DNA of 64,000 nt from Ryuthela nishihirai (Eukaryota > Arthropoda > Arachnida > Araneae > Heptathelidae): assembly GCA_038380435.1 (NCBI GenBank), contig JAWZYU010000024.1, positions 52,352,613-52,416,612 on the forward strand. The letters are read 5' to 3'. This document shows, in pieces, positions 12,267 through 23,520 of the stretch. Numbering within the stretch: position 1 is the first letter of the stretch; each line of letters begins with the position of its first letter. The notes beneath the pieces are model-generated. The model made no database searches, had not been told where the DNA came from, and worked only from the letters and a program-made list of their open reading frames with translations. A program made the position numbers and the translations under genes.

Positions 12267-14846
12267 AACTGTTCTGTCTTTTACTTTAATGGCAACAAGT
12301 ATTGCAAGTATTGATGAAGTAATGTGGCATCATAAAAAATGGTGTGTGTGACAATTTGACAACAAAATTGGCATGACTGAAAATGACAACAATTCTGGAA
12401 TTGTGAGTCTACTGGAACTGTAGTTAGGCTTTCTAAAAAGCTGCAAGTCAGCAAAATGCCCTGTTATATGAACATTTTGCACTAATCTTTGTCAGTGTAA
12501 ATCACAAAAATGATTAGAATGCAGTTATCACATAGCATATAATAGAAGAAATGCACTGAAAATGACAATGTTTACTCAGACAATTATGTTAAAAATTCAC
12601 TCAGTTATTGCCCATTGAATTTAGGATCAAATAGTAATCCCTATTTGGCTATTATAACTTTGTTCAACTGCTAGTTTAAATAGCATCATAGTAGTGCTCC
12701 AATATAGAAAAATCAACACCAACTAGAACCCTCTGCAGATATCTGCATCCGAAAACACTTTGCAAATGAAAGATAATGTTAATATGGACTATGGAGGGCA
12801 GATAAAAACATGGGTAAAAACACTGATGCTAATGCAGATAGCAGATAAAACTACAGGCAATTGACATTTAAACAGATAAAATCATGGATATGACAGAAGT
12901 CATTAAAGGTGATTTTCACTAAAGAGAAATTCATCACATGAAGTATTTGCACATTGAAACAAATTGTTACACAATGGGTTGGCAACAATCCTTTGATTTC
13001 TTGGAGGAAATTGTGAATATCTTTGAAGAATCAAAGTGATTGGTTAGATGTTTGGGGTTTCATGGTGCAAGAGCAGCCATGGTTATATTGCACCAAACAA
13101 GGTTATATAAAAAGATATCAAAGGGCAAGTGCCCCTCCACATTACTTGCAGGCAAATAGTCAGACCATAGCAACATAATAGCAAATAGTCAGACCATAAC
13201 ATCAGTGATACTTAGGTAATATCACTGTGCTCTGTGTAATACCCTATGTAGAAACTTCCAGGGCTTGGTCGTTTATCCAGCTTATTCTCTACTATGAATC
13301 ACCTCTAAGATTTCCTTGACCTTAATTTTTCTTATCTTGATGGGGGTCATTAGAAGAAATTTAGATTTCAAATATTTTTTCACATAGCGTAGATATATAG
13401 AAAAGAAATAGGTATAAGTTAAAAAAAAAGTTCATTTCTCAAATTTCCATTCCATGTTTTAAATTTAAAACAAGCCATTATTCCTTAGTCAAATAATGAT
13501 AATCTATATTTAAAAACAATGCAATTTACAAATATAGTGGGTTGTAAAATCTTGAAAAGTGAAAGTTAATTTATCTGCAGGAACAGTCAAATATTACTGC
13601 ATTACTGATGGCTGATATGAATGAAGAAAACTACTTAAGATAATGGAGGGGGAAAAACTTTATTCCATTTCAATAATGATATTCACTTGAAAGAGAAAAA
13701 AAATGCATTGGGCTAAAGACATAAAAAATATTTTTTATGGGGAAGAGGTGATCTTTTTGCTGAGAGCAGAAAATAAATTTAAAATGATACTAAAGTGTTG
13801 TATAGAAAACTGAAATTATATTTATGAAAGTTTCAGTCATCGAGATCATGTTTACATAGCAAAATGTAGAGAGGAGTTACTGGGTAAGAAAAATGAACAT
13901 CTTCCCATAATTGTGGATAACTGCATTTAAAAGAACAAAATTATATTTTGGTAAAGGTTTATCTAATAGTTAGTAAGGCATATTTTTTCTTAAATACAAG
14001 CTTTTCTTTTAATCACAGTATATTTTTTCAGTTAATTATTAATAACTGATATACAATTACACCAATTTCTTTTACTCACAAACATACAGACTTCATGCAT
14101 TTGTAAAACACTAATGGGATATATGTGGATAATGATAAAAGATTGGTGGATAGAATTTTGGTCATCTGTACAGAACTTTACACATAACTTATAGAGCAAG
14201 AAATGCTAGTATCTTAGCACAACTGGTAAATAACCTGAATATCTTGCACTGTGCTGAAAGCAATTAACTTATTCAATATTAAACAGTTTAACAAATTTAT
14301 AGCTTATTTTGTAGCTCATTATGACAAGGAATATTAACTTCTTGTGTGTACAAGAATTGACCGATGATCATTAAATCAGCTAAATTTGATATCAATAAAA
14401 ATAACTATTGGTTCAGCAAAACAGATTTAGGGCCACCAAATTATTTTACTTTGTTAATTGCAAAAGAAATTGAATATTCACAATATTTTAAAACCTAAAA
14501 AATTTATTAACACTTAAAAATATTAACATGTGCATTCAGCATACCAGTTACACTAATTACGCAAATATAAACATTTCTTTATATTTACCATGTATAAATC
14601 CATTCGATATATTAAAAACAAAAAGCTAGTAGATCCAACTACGGTAAAAACATTAATCGAGCAATACGCTAATGCTAGTAAATAATAAAACAATTTTTAT
14701 AACTTATTTGTGAAGTAGTCTTTTAATATATTAAACTGTTGCTATATGACTTTAAGGAGCTTACTATAATAGCTACCGATAAGCTAAATTCATATCAACT
14801 GCAAACACACATCATTTCTCCCAGTACACATCAGAACACATCCAAA

Positions 14847-14855
14847 ACCGGAAGT
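14847..14855 (+). promoter_or_regulatory. ETS/GABP-type site (accggaagt) in the head-to-head promoter region
   Basis: The 9-mer accggaagt is an exact ETS-family core. It lies about 330 bp upstream of the neurobeachin ATG, in the interval separating it from the divergent septin. Such sites are common in housekeeping and bidirectional animal promoters. Function is inferred; a 9-mer can occur by chance. Confidence 0.35.
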
Positions 14856-15068
14856 TATCTCCCAGTTGTTGAAGTATCGCACCGTAAGCAGCATGTCCTC
14901 TGACTAGAAGAAATAGTAAACTCACTTTATTTCTAATGTTTTAATACAGAAGTTAAAAATGCACATTTGAATTAAAAAATATATAAATATATTTTACAAC
15001 AATTTTCACTGTATAAAAGAAGCAAATATTTCAGTAGTTTTTCTACCCGAAGCTTGTTTCTCGACAAA

Positions 15069-15122
15069 ATGACAAACATGGCAGATGATGAGTATTCAAG
15101 TTACTGCATTGTGAATTTGTAA
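15069..15122 (+). promoter_or_regulatory. Upstream ORF 1 in the neurobeachin 5' leader
   Basis: ATG at 15069 opens 17 codons ([17 protein letters not shown]) and stops at TAA, 59 nt before the neurobeachin ATG. It is in the transcript only if transcription starts left of it and the cag at 15148-15150 is not used as an acceptor. If transcribed it could lower initiation at the main start. Confidence 0.3.
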
Positions 15123-15134
15123 ATGTCGACTTAG
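15123..15134 (+). promoter_or_regulatory. Upstream ORF 2, minimal (ATG TCG ACT TAG)
   Basis: A three-codon ORF follows immediately after uORF 1, with a fair start context (aaatgt). It ends 46 nt before the neurobeachin ATG. Same caveat on whether it is transcribed. Confidence 0.25.
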
Positions 15135-15180
15135 TTTATTGACGTTGCAGGATCTTTATTGTGATAAGAAAGGAGACACG

Positions 15181-15339
15181 ATGGAGATTTCGAGCGATGC
15201 AACCCTAAGTGAGGCCAAAAGGCCGGAAGATGTAATAAAAATGCCTCTGAATGATAATCTGAAGTTCGCTGTTTTGATCGGACTAGTGGAGGTGGGGCAA
15301 GTATCAAACAAGGAAGTTGTGAATACAGTTCTTCACCTG
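15181..15339 (+). CDS. Nbea: Neurobeachin/LRBA (rugose) homologue, first coding exon
   Basis: ATG at 15181 (context acacgATGG) opens 53 codons that run to a consensus donor GTATGT at 15340. The first ~27 residues ([20 protein letters not shown]...) are poorly conserved. Residues 28-53 ([20 protein letters not shown] then NTVLHL) are the conserved N-terminal start of the armadillo-like region of neurobeachin-family BEACH proteins, giant scaffolds for vesicle traffic and AKAP-type PKA anchoring. The family continues with LVGGEFDLEMNF; the exon stops right before it in phase 0. That next exon was not found on the plus strand up to 64000. In-frame reading past 15339 is intronic. An upstream in-frame TTG at 15139 is not a credible start. 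The family has two vertebrate members (NBEA, LRBA) and normally one in arthropods. Confidence 0.9.
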
Positions 15340-16179
15340 GTATGTATGCAAATTTTTTTATTGGATATATATTTCCCACCATTGTTTAGAGTTCTTCATA
15401 GTTATCTGGTTATTTACTCTCTGAAACTACTAAAAATATTTCGATCAAGTTTCAAGTTTTAATTACTTTAGATAAACATCTTCATGTTTTGTAATTAGTA
15501 CTTAAAGTCTGTTGGTGCAGTTATTGCAGTTATTGCTTTACCTTAATTTCCAAGTTGTCTATTGTATGATACTGTCACAAAATTGGTTTTGTTAGCGAAA
15601 ATTTTCTCCTCAATTTCTCCTGTTTATCTCTCTTATTTTCACCTGAAATTGAAAAATAATACCACTGACATGTATTTTCACTGTTCTGATAATCGTTTTA
15701 GTTTTAAAAGGTTTTATTGATTAATGCAGTGTTACAAAATGCGAACATTTAAGTATATATATAGGATATATCTAAATTAGAAATATTGTGTATTACAGTC
15801 ACAAGGATTTTATAAAATCAGATGGTTTTAGGCTTACATTCAGGTATATTTTCAAGTATGATTCAAGCTCGTGTTTTGATTTTCAAATGCTAAGCTTGCT
15901 GTTCATTAATCAACTTCATGGAAGAATTTTGTGGCAGGGAAATGCCCATAAAAGAAAAGTGAACTGAGATGAACATTGTTCTCTGCAGTTATGTATATGT
16001 GAATAAAATGCCAAGGGATTTTTCACAGTCCTCAGCCAACAGATAGTGGTGTTCAGGAAACATATGATGTCAAAGTGCAAAGTATGATGTAGAAATTTTA
16101 AATTTATTTCCTTAGATAAATCTTTTAATTTGATTTTTTTACTGATAGCATATCATTATTTTTACATAGTTTGAGTCCA

Positions 16180-16208
16180 ACACATTCCAATTAGCTGAGA
16201 AATATGAA
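16180..16208 (+). repeat. 29-bp exact match to the Tc1-like element at 17567-17595
   Basis: The block starting acacattccaattagc is identical to a segment inside the nearby Tc1 transposase relic, 1.39 kb downstream, while flanks differ completely. Confidence 0.7.
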
Positions 16209-16888
16209 GGTAAATTATTTAAAAAAGTATAATAAACATGAAGCATCTAAAAGATAAATGCATTAGAATATAAAAAAAAAAAAAATCAAAATTTACAATA
16301 CTATTAAGGCAAAGTGTAAGTAGTATTAAAGGCAAACTTTCATAAAAATGTGATAGAAAATTGCCTCCTTAAAAATATTCACTTACCCATAGTATTCTTT
16401 TTGGAAAAAAGTATATTTTACAGGTCTCAGGCCCCCCCTTTTTTTATGCAACGTAACAAAATGGTATGTTTCGATCATTCTCACAACCCACACACCCTAA
16501 CCCAAACAGTGGTTTTCACAAAAAGGAATGTTTCTTCATTACCATTGTAACATTAATTAGGGTTTACAGTAAATGCAACTTACCATTACCAATTGTAATG
16601 GCATTTTGCATTTTAAACAAACACAACATAACAAATAAACCTGAACCCTCCTCCTTCAAAACTGCTAATTGCTAAAAAATAAAGTTATCAAACATGCATA
16701 AACACACAAACCACATTAACAAAACACAATTACCTCTCACATACTACAAATTGCTGTAGTTCTCCCCCCCCCCTCCTTTTTTTCCTCAAATATTTATAAC
16801 TCTATAAATACATTCCCAAAAACTGAATTCCTTAAGCAAGTCACACATACCAAATTTAATCTGAATAAAACACCAGAATTAATATAAT

Positions 16889-17072
16889 CGGAGACAGCAA
16901 ATCTTAAAAACAAGAAAATCAGAAACAATGCACGCCAATTTGAATTGTAAAAAGCCCCTGGAAATAAATAATTTCATCAGAGACAACATATCTCAAAAAG
17001 CAAGAAAATTGGAAACTATACACTGCTGATCTGTATTATAAAAACACCCCTGGAACTAAATAGCACCATCAA
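16889..17072 (+). repeat. Tandem repeat, ~92 bp unit, two copies
   Basis: Units starting near 16889 and 16979 share, in order, gagacaacat/gagacagcaa, aaacaagaaaat/aagcaagaaaat, gaaac...cactgc, and cccctggaa.taaat. They sit directly left of the Tc1-like element. Preceding bases 16430-16880 are C-rich on this strand but show no gene. Confidence 0.65.
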
Positions 17073-17156
17073 AGACAACAAAAAACCATATACTCACCAT
17101 TATTCCAACCTGCAATATTTATTGCAATACTAATTAGATCTCTATACCCATTAATA

Positions 17157-18416
17157 CACTGAAGTGCCATTGAATTAGGGATAGGAGGCATTATCCAAAT
17201 TCAGTCCCGCATCTGTGTACATGCATGGCTGAAACTCTGGTCATATATAGCTGTCAGCTTTGGCTTTCCCAAGCATTCATTGTGAGAAGCGTAATGGGAA
17301 AAATGCGGGATTTAGATGCATTTGACAGAGGGCAGGTCATAGGTGCTCGATGAATGGGACGCTCAATCTTGGAAATTGTCAACGAACTTGGATTTTCTTG
17401 TATGACAGTTTCAAGAGTGTTCTGGGAATATGAAAATTCTGGCAAAAAACAAGCACCCAGACAAACTGCAAGGGACAACCAGCCTTGAATGACTGTGGGC
17501 TTTGCTGCCTGACCTGCATCATACAGACTGATAGGGACCAGATATTATCTGAAATCATCTCCTATTACACATTCCAATTAGCTGAGAAATATGAATCTGA
17601 ATGCAGATTCCAGCCAGGAAGTCAGTGCATGGACTGTGCAACACTCACTTCATCGTCTTGGCTACGAGAGCTGCCGACCTACGAGAGTCCCACTTCTAAC
17701 GGCACGACACAACACTGGGCTCAAAGCCTCGCCTAGACTAAAGAACATCAAAACTGGACCATCAAAAATTGGCAATGGATAGCCTGGAGTGATGAATCCC
17801 AATTTAAACTTCATCACACTGATGGGAGACTGAGGGTATGGCGCCAACCTCGTGAAGCCATGTATCCGGCATGTCAGGTCGGAACAGTACAAGCTGGCAA
17901 TGGCTCAGTGATGGCCTGGGGTGTCTTCAATTGGACGTCTGTGGGACCTTTGGTACATGTACCGATGATTCTAAATGCATCCAGTGTAGAACTCATGGCT
18001 GACCATTTACACCCATTTATGGCCATCATGCATCCCAAGGGAGTTGGCGTCTACCAGCAAGACAGCTGTTCATCTCACAGGTCCAGGTTGACTACTGCAT
18101 GGTTGCAGGAGCATTCTACAACCATGCAGTAGCCAACTGACTTTGAAATAATGAATTGGCCACCTAGAAGCCCAGATTTAAATCCCATCGAAAATCTTTG
18201 GGATACCGTCGAGCAGAGTGTTTGGGCCCATGTCCCATCAGTGACGACCTTGAGAGAATTGTGTACAGCTCTGGAGGATGCATGGGTCACCATACCTGTG
18301 GAACAATTATGCAAGCTTGTGGAGTCCTTGCCTCATCGTGTGGTGGCCGTTATCAGGGCCAGAGGGGATCCAACATGTTAGTAGGTTGCTATTTCTAATT
18401 CAGGGACACTTCAGCG
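17157..18416 (+). mobile_element. Tc1-like DNA transposon A (1260 bp, decayed)
   Basis: Imperfect terminal inverted repeats of about 28 bp (left cactgaagtgcc..tgaattag, right ends ...cacttcagcg) are flanked by TA at 17155-17156 and 18417-18418, the Tc1/mariner target duplication. Size is typical for a full-length Tc1 element. The plus-strand transposase relic inside is described separately. Both ends are present, so this was a full-length copy inactivated in place. Confidence 0.88.
17294..18381 (+). pseudogene. Tc1-like transposase pseudogene (element A)
   Basis: ATG at 17294 begins MGKMRDLDAFDRGQVIGAR, the N-terminal helix-turn-helix of a common Tc1 family, then hits TGA. Later segments (TVQHSLHRLGYESCRPTRVP) are in a second frame. 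From about 17745 to 18381 one frame carries the whole DDE half. It shows AWSDESQF (first Asp), GVYQQDS (second Asp) and PPRSPDLNPIENLWD (third acidic residue), and ends IRARGDPTC. It is interrupted by a single TAG at 18130-18132. So the catalytic triad survives, but early stops, at least one frameshift and the TAG make it dead. Confidence 0.88.
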
Positions 18417-18529
18417 TATATTACCCAACATTTTTAGTAATTAAAATTCCATATTAAACTTCTTAATCATAAATAGTAATAAAGATAAAATTAAAAGCAA
18501 ACAATCAATTCTGTAACTAAATATATTAA

Positions 18530-21130
18530 CCCTTTAGGGTCAAGGACATCTATAGACATTTTTTTTTGTACAACACGAAATTTTGATTTAAAGGAAAATA
18601 CATTTGAAAATTTTCTTAGATATATCTTTTAAAAATATGTAATTTTAGCTTCAAAAATAATATTTTCTTTTTTCGTTTGATGCATATTAAACTACAATAT
18701 AAATAATTCAATAAAGCCATCTGATCACTAGATTTTAGAAGCGCTATACAGTATTGGCGATTTGTTTATTAACATTACTCTGTATTGAAGCAATCACCTG
18801 ATTTAAGCTCACAAGTTTGATTTGAACTATTATCAACATATTTTTCCTTAAAATTTTGAAAATCTCCTAAAAATTAACAAAAAAACTTATTTTTGAAAAT
18901 AGAAGATTTTGGAAGAAATTATGAAATATGTACCTATTTTTTTATTATACCACTGTAAAAAGTGTTATTAAAATTAATATATTACTTCAATGTTCATATT
19001 CTTACCTCAATAAATTTCAGAATTTAATTCTCTTTAATTTGGTATATAATATGACTTATTTCTGTTGATTAGTTATTTATTAAAAATATTCTAAAGTTGA
19101 TTGTTTATTGAATTCTGCAACAAGTCTGGACTTTTCTCAAAGTATGTAATGGAGAAGAAAATTGCAAAATGGACAAAAAGTTTACTTTAAACAAGAAAAT
19201 AATTTTTTTTATTATTCAGAAATAAATAGCCTTTCTATTCACGTGCTTTCTAATAATTTCTGTCAATTAGAGTTTTTTAATTTAAATTTTTGTTTGTGTT
19301 ACCAGATGCATTTTTTTACTACATGACTAAAAAAGTCCTATTAAAATAAAACTAGCCGACTTTTTTGTTAAATATTTTATTTCGGAAAATCCAGAATTAA
19401 ATGCTGATTAATTTGGCATATAATATGTCATAATTCCCAGTGAGTTAATTGCATTATTTTGTAAACACCCAATCATCTGTGTTCTCAATAAAATGAAGTC
19501 AGATGCGAAGAGGACTTTTTTTTTAATTGGAGATTTTTGGTGATTTGCACGAAAATACAGCCGTATGCATTTTTGCATTATTTTAGTACATTTTGCAATT
19601 AAAAACTATTTCAGTGTTTTTAAATTATTTTTATCTATTATTGGATATCTTTTACGAAAAGAATGCAAAGAGAAAAATCTGTATTTCTTTGATGATATGA
19701 TTGGCAACATCAAAGGACTATGGTATTCATATATTCCTTTGATATATCCTATGATTGGTACATCATAGGACTGTGGTTGATCAGCAAACATCTGGTTTTG
19801 ATTTAAAACAAGGCACATTGTAGACTGTACAGATTGGATGTTTATACTGCATTCAGAAAGTACCAAAGTGTTTTTGTATTTTGTTTTGCTGATGAAATAT
19901 AGTTTTTGAAGAATAAAACCAATGGATATTTTTAATTTGGACTGGAAAATCTTCAGATTTTTGTAAAACATTTCATTGTCTCTGATTTCATCGACACATT
20001 TTGCTGAGAAAAGTCACAACTGATAGAGATCAGTTGTGACTTTTCTCAGATTCAAGAGAGGGATATTGATTCCACTACTTCTAGAATTATTTATATTGTT
20101 TCTCAAATGTATACTGCAATTAGAGAAATTTTTATGAAGCTTGATCAAAAATTAAATCATTAAGCATAAGTGGCTTGAAATGGTAGCTACTTTAGGTGAC
20201 ATCTGATTAAGACATCATACTAAAAAATTAAATTTTTAAATTATAGGACTTTTTAGTACTATTTTTAATTAAATTGAAATAACTTCTTAACTAGCATTCA
20301 AATTTTGTAATTTTAAGTAAATTTTTTGCCTTTTTTTTATATAAAGTTCAACTTTCAGTATATAATGCAAATTGATCTGGAAGGATTCATTCTCAAATTT
20401 TAGAGATTAAAATAAATTATATTTGTTTTGAAATATTTTTATTTAATTTATTCACAGCTCTTTATCCCTTTTTAGGTATTTATTTTTTAGTGTTTATTTA
20501 AAATAATCTTGTTTCAAAGCAAAATAAATTTTTGTAACACTGCTACCTTAGTCTTAGAATTTGCCAATCAGGACAAAATTGGCATTGTACATTGTTTGTA
20601 CAAATGAGCAAATAATTTTATAAAAATTAAATAAGTAAAATATTTAAATAATGATAGAAATATTATGAATTATATATATATTAATATAGTGAAATGCTTC
20701 AGAAAATGTGACAACATAAAAAAAAAATTCTGAATTTAAAATGCAAGAAATACAGGAAAACCTTTCAATTTTCTTTAAAAAATGCTTATAAAATTTTACT
20801 TACCTGTCCTTTTTTTTAAATATAATTTTCCTAACCCATTAAATGTTCTTTTGGTGTATATATATATAACCTGATCTATTTCTGTTCATTTGTTTGTTTT
20901 TTTAAATTCTAAAATTGACTTGTTTATTTAACTGATCACAGCTGGTGAAAAGCCTGGACTTTTCTCAAAGTATAGTACAATGAAGATTTTTGAAAAAAAG
21001 AGTAATTTTCTTCATTTAAGAAAAAAATTATTTTCCTCAATTTTTCTCACATACAAAAACAAATAGCCTTTCTATTGATATGCATTATAATGATTTTTGT
21101 ATTTTTTTTAAACTAAATGATAAGCTCTAT
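18530..21130 (+). repeat. Dispersed repeat E cluster (starts TTAAccctttaggg)
   Basis: TTAA at 18526-18529 is followed by ccctttagggtcaagg, resembling the rc of the TTAA end at 229. Within the cluster a motif set (gaattaaa...tttggtatataatatg, gattagttattt, tctggacttttctcaaagta) recurs at about 18990-19150, 19321-19440 and 20800-20970. It looks like several fragments of one AT-rich piggyBac-like family, without any readable transposase. A 121-codon frame on the minus strand at 19606-19971 is low-complexity and unconvincing. Confidence 0.4.
20004..20049. repeat. Perfect 21-bp hairpin with 4-nt loop
   Basis: Left arm 20004-20024, loop agag, right arm 20029-20049. The arms are exactly complementary (ctgagaaaagtcacaactgat). 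No TIR element was identified around it. Confidence 0.9.
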
Positions 21131-21179
21131 GCTAAATGAAAACTGCCAATGTTGATAGATAGATAAAATAACAGGATAG

Positions 21180-21277
21180 AGGAAAGTTTAGGCCTGCTGA
21201 GCCTTCTATTCCCATTCAAAGTTGAGAGGAAAGTTTAGGCCTGCTGATCCTTCTATTCCTATTCAAAGTTGAGAGGA
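21180..21277 (+). repeat. Direct repeat, ~49 bp, two copies
   Basis: The unit gaggaaagtttaggcctgct...ttcaaagttga occurs twice back to back with two or three differences, just left of the larger tandem array. Confidence 0.8.
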
Positions 21278-21327
21278 AAGATCTCTGTAGGAGAGGGTCA
21301 AAGTAGATTGCTGGATCACAGTTGGAA

Positions 21328-21970
21328 AGGAGTGCCATCTACTTATATACTTTAGAGAGTTTCTGACCTCCACTAAAAGAAGAAAATAAAATTTTCATCG
21401 AGGGAGGGATGGCAGATGGGAGCAGGAAGTTGAATGATCTTAATGAGTATTATGCCAAATGAAAGCTTCCAGAGTGGGGAGCTATCTACTATATACTCTA
21501 TAGAGTTTCAGACCTCCTGTAAAAGTGAACAATTAAATTTTTATCATGGGGAGGGAATAAATGATCATAATATGCTCTATACCAAATTAAAGCTTCTGGT
21601 GTGTGAGCATCATCTACTAAATACTTCAGAGGGTTAGAAAGCTTCAGAACTCACCTAAAACAGGAGGATGAAATTTTCATTGAGGAGAGGGGGATTAAGT
21701 GGGGTGTGGGAAAGAATCGTAATGAGTTTTATGCAAATGAAAGTTTCAGGCATGGGGAGTGAAATCTACTATATACCTTAGAGAGTTTCAAACCTCCCCT
21801 AAAGAAGTCCCCAACAGAAATTTTTACCAGAGTGTTGCAGGGTTTGGGTGTGGGGTGAAGAAATGGTCATAATGAATTTTATGCAACAAAAAGCTTGCAA
21901 TGTGGGGAGTGCCATCTTCTCTAATACTTTAAATAGTTTCTGACCCAAGCAATGTGGGTAATTCTGCTAG
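21328..21970 (+). repeat. Tandem array, ~125-155 bp unit, about 4.5 copies
   Basis: Units begin near 21328, 21479, 21603, 21758 and 21908 (partial). Shared landmarks in each: gag.gccatctact, tatactttagagagtttc, gacctcc, aaattttcat, cataatgagtttta and caaatgaaagctt. Copies differ by substitutions and indels, so it is an old array. The layout (caaatgaaagctt close to gggagtg.cat) recalls the monomers at 26.97-27.5 kb and 34.7-34.96 kb. Confidence 0.8.
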
Positions 21971-22206
21971 TTTGCCATATTTTTTAACATTAAAAAAAAA
22001 CAAAGTAAGAGGTATTAATTACCCCTTTTCAGCATTTAATAAAATATATATTATATATATTCACTTACCTGTTTTCTGCAAATTATTCAAGAATGAATGA
22101 CAAAATATCCAAACATGTCACATCTCACACATGACTTCATGTTACTCACCCTAGAGACATGAATCATAGAACTGTAGACCACTAACAACACACAGTTACC
22201 CTAATG

Positions 22207-22301
22207 CTACATTTGTACATCATACTTTATACTTCAATGCAATATAAAGTATTGTATAAGTATGCAATACTTTATACTTCAAAGTATGATGTACAAATGT
22301 A
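22207..22301. repeat. Imperfect long palindrome (~38-bp arms)
   Basis: Outer arms of 21 bp (tacatttgtacatcatacttt and its complement) enclose a second hairpin around tataagtatg. The full structure spans about 95 bp. A 27-nt direct repeat (22302-22328 and 22336-22362, gtactccatttattgattc...) begins immediately at its right edge. Confidence 0.85.
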
Positions 22302-22621
22302 GTACTCCATTTATTGATTCCTTTTCTTATATGATGTACTCCATTTATTGATTCCTTTTCTTGAGCAGCACCATCTATCGGCTGAGGCTGGTGAACAACA
22401 AACTAACCCTAATTTCTATTATTGTTATAATTAAATGCTTTTCTTTTGGAATATAACATATTTTGATTCATCAGCTGTATTAAAATGAGGTTCTAAATTT
22501 AAGTTATGCTTATGTTGGGGAGAATTTAAAATGCTTCCAATCACCAGATTCAGTTCATTATCAGATGTATAACATGTTTTAATGTCTGTTAAGTGTAGAG
22601 AATTTGCTAGATTTTTCAATC

Positions 22622-22765
22622 ACTGATGAAAGCACATAATAAGGAAAGTTATTGAGGATTAAATCTAGATAGGTAGCTTCTGGGAGGAGGGCTGAAATGA
22701 AATTCATCTCAAGGCATCCCAAACTTGCTGAGTTGGATTGAGGTCAGGGGATCTTGCAAAGAACC
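22622..22765 (-). pseudogene. Tc1-like transposase C-terminal remnant
   Basis: Read on the minus strand, the segment gives SPDLNPTQQVWDAL followed by degenerate codons. This is the conserved block around the third catalytic residue of Tc1-type transposases, with Glu replaced by Gln. No inverted ends were found; it is a fragment. Confidence 0.5.
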
Positions 22766-23094
22766 TGTGTTCCAAACCCTCATGTTATGATATTGGTCTA
22801 CCAGGTGAGCTCATCTGTACATAGCCAACATCGTCCATTGAATTAACCACTAGCCCATTACACTTGCATATGAATGCCCATAAAATTTGAAGTCTCACTC
22901 CAATACCTCTGGGCAGTCAGGAATGCTCTATCAAACAAAGGTTATTGCAGTCATTTATGTTTCCCAGATAATCAGAAATCACTACCTCCATTATTGATTC
23001 CTTTCCCTAAATATTAGAGGGAGATGCCATTTCCCATATTCCCTCCAGATGAATGTTTTATTATTATATATATATAAAAAAACTAAATATTGAT

Positions 23095-23520
23095 TCACGT
23101 GTGAAGAGAACTATCACTCACTGTTCTGCTATCTTGATTAAAATCATTACCATAACTAATTTTAGACAGACTATTTTTCCATGCTTTCCATAGATTCTTG
23201 AAAGCCCCAGTGGTAATTAATGTTTCTGTTGCCCACATTACCAGTATCTGTAACACAACTCCTGAGATAATTAAACTGAGACACTTGCTCAAGGATGCAC
23301 CCATTCAAAATAACTAAAGCAATCCTGCCTGGCCAGTTTTCATCCCTTTAGTTTTCTCTCCATTTATCACCAAACCTATTCTATTACCAGTTTCATCAAT
23401 AGTTCTAATGAAGGACTTCATCTCATCAACATCATTGGCCAAAAGAACCAAATCATCAACGTAATCTAAATCAGAAGTTTTCAAATCTCTAAACCATTTC
23501 AGGTCAAAACTCATGACAAC
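23095..23520 (-). pseudogene. LINE reverse transcriptase fragment (family L, copy 1)
   Basis: Minus strand reads TSDLDYVDDLVLLANDVDEM, then IGLVINGEKTKGMK, and after a break GAFKNLWKAWKNSL. YVDD is the reverse-transcriptase catalytic motif (palm, Y-x-D-D), and the following V.GEKTK motif is the usual continuation in non-LTR elements. The same order occurs at 42826-43135 (plus), so they belong to one family. Several stops; 5' truncated. Confidence 0.85.

Larger units (their letters stand above)
10802..15068. other. Intergenic/5' region between septin and neurobeachin
   Basis: Divergent genes flank this AT-rich interval. It probably holds the non-coding 5' exon and first intron of the septin, and the shared or adjacent promoters. 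It contains a 5'-truncated SINE-A (11998-12266), an 18-nt direct repeat (13152-13169 and 13181-13198) and, near the right end, an ETS-type motif. No protein-coding segment was recognised. Confidence 0.6.

Noticed and set aside
15139..15462. 107-codon protein starting at 15139
   Set aside because: It starts at TTG and reads through a consensus donor into the intron. The real coding part is ATG 15181 to 15339.
16430..16880. Helitron or gene in the C-rich stretch
   Set aside because: No Helitron 3' hairpin with CTRR end could be identified and frames are low-complexity.
19606..19971. 121-codon minus-strand frame as a possible piggyBac transposase
   Set aside because: Ile/Leu/Lys-rich with none of the piggyBac motifs; chance frame in AT-rich DNA.
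21180..21970. CRISPR-like array
   Set aside because: The tandem units are contiguous, long and diverged, with no spacer-repeat alternation; the window is eukaryotic.
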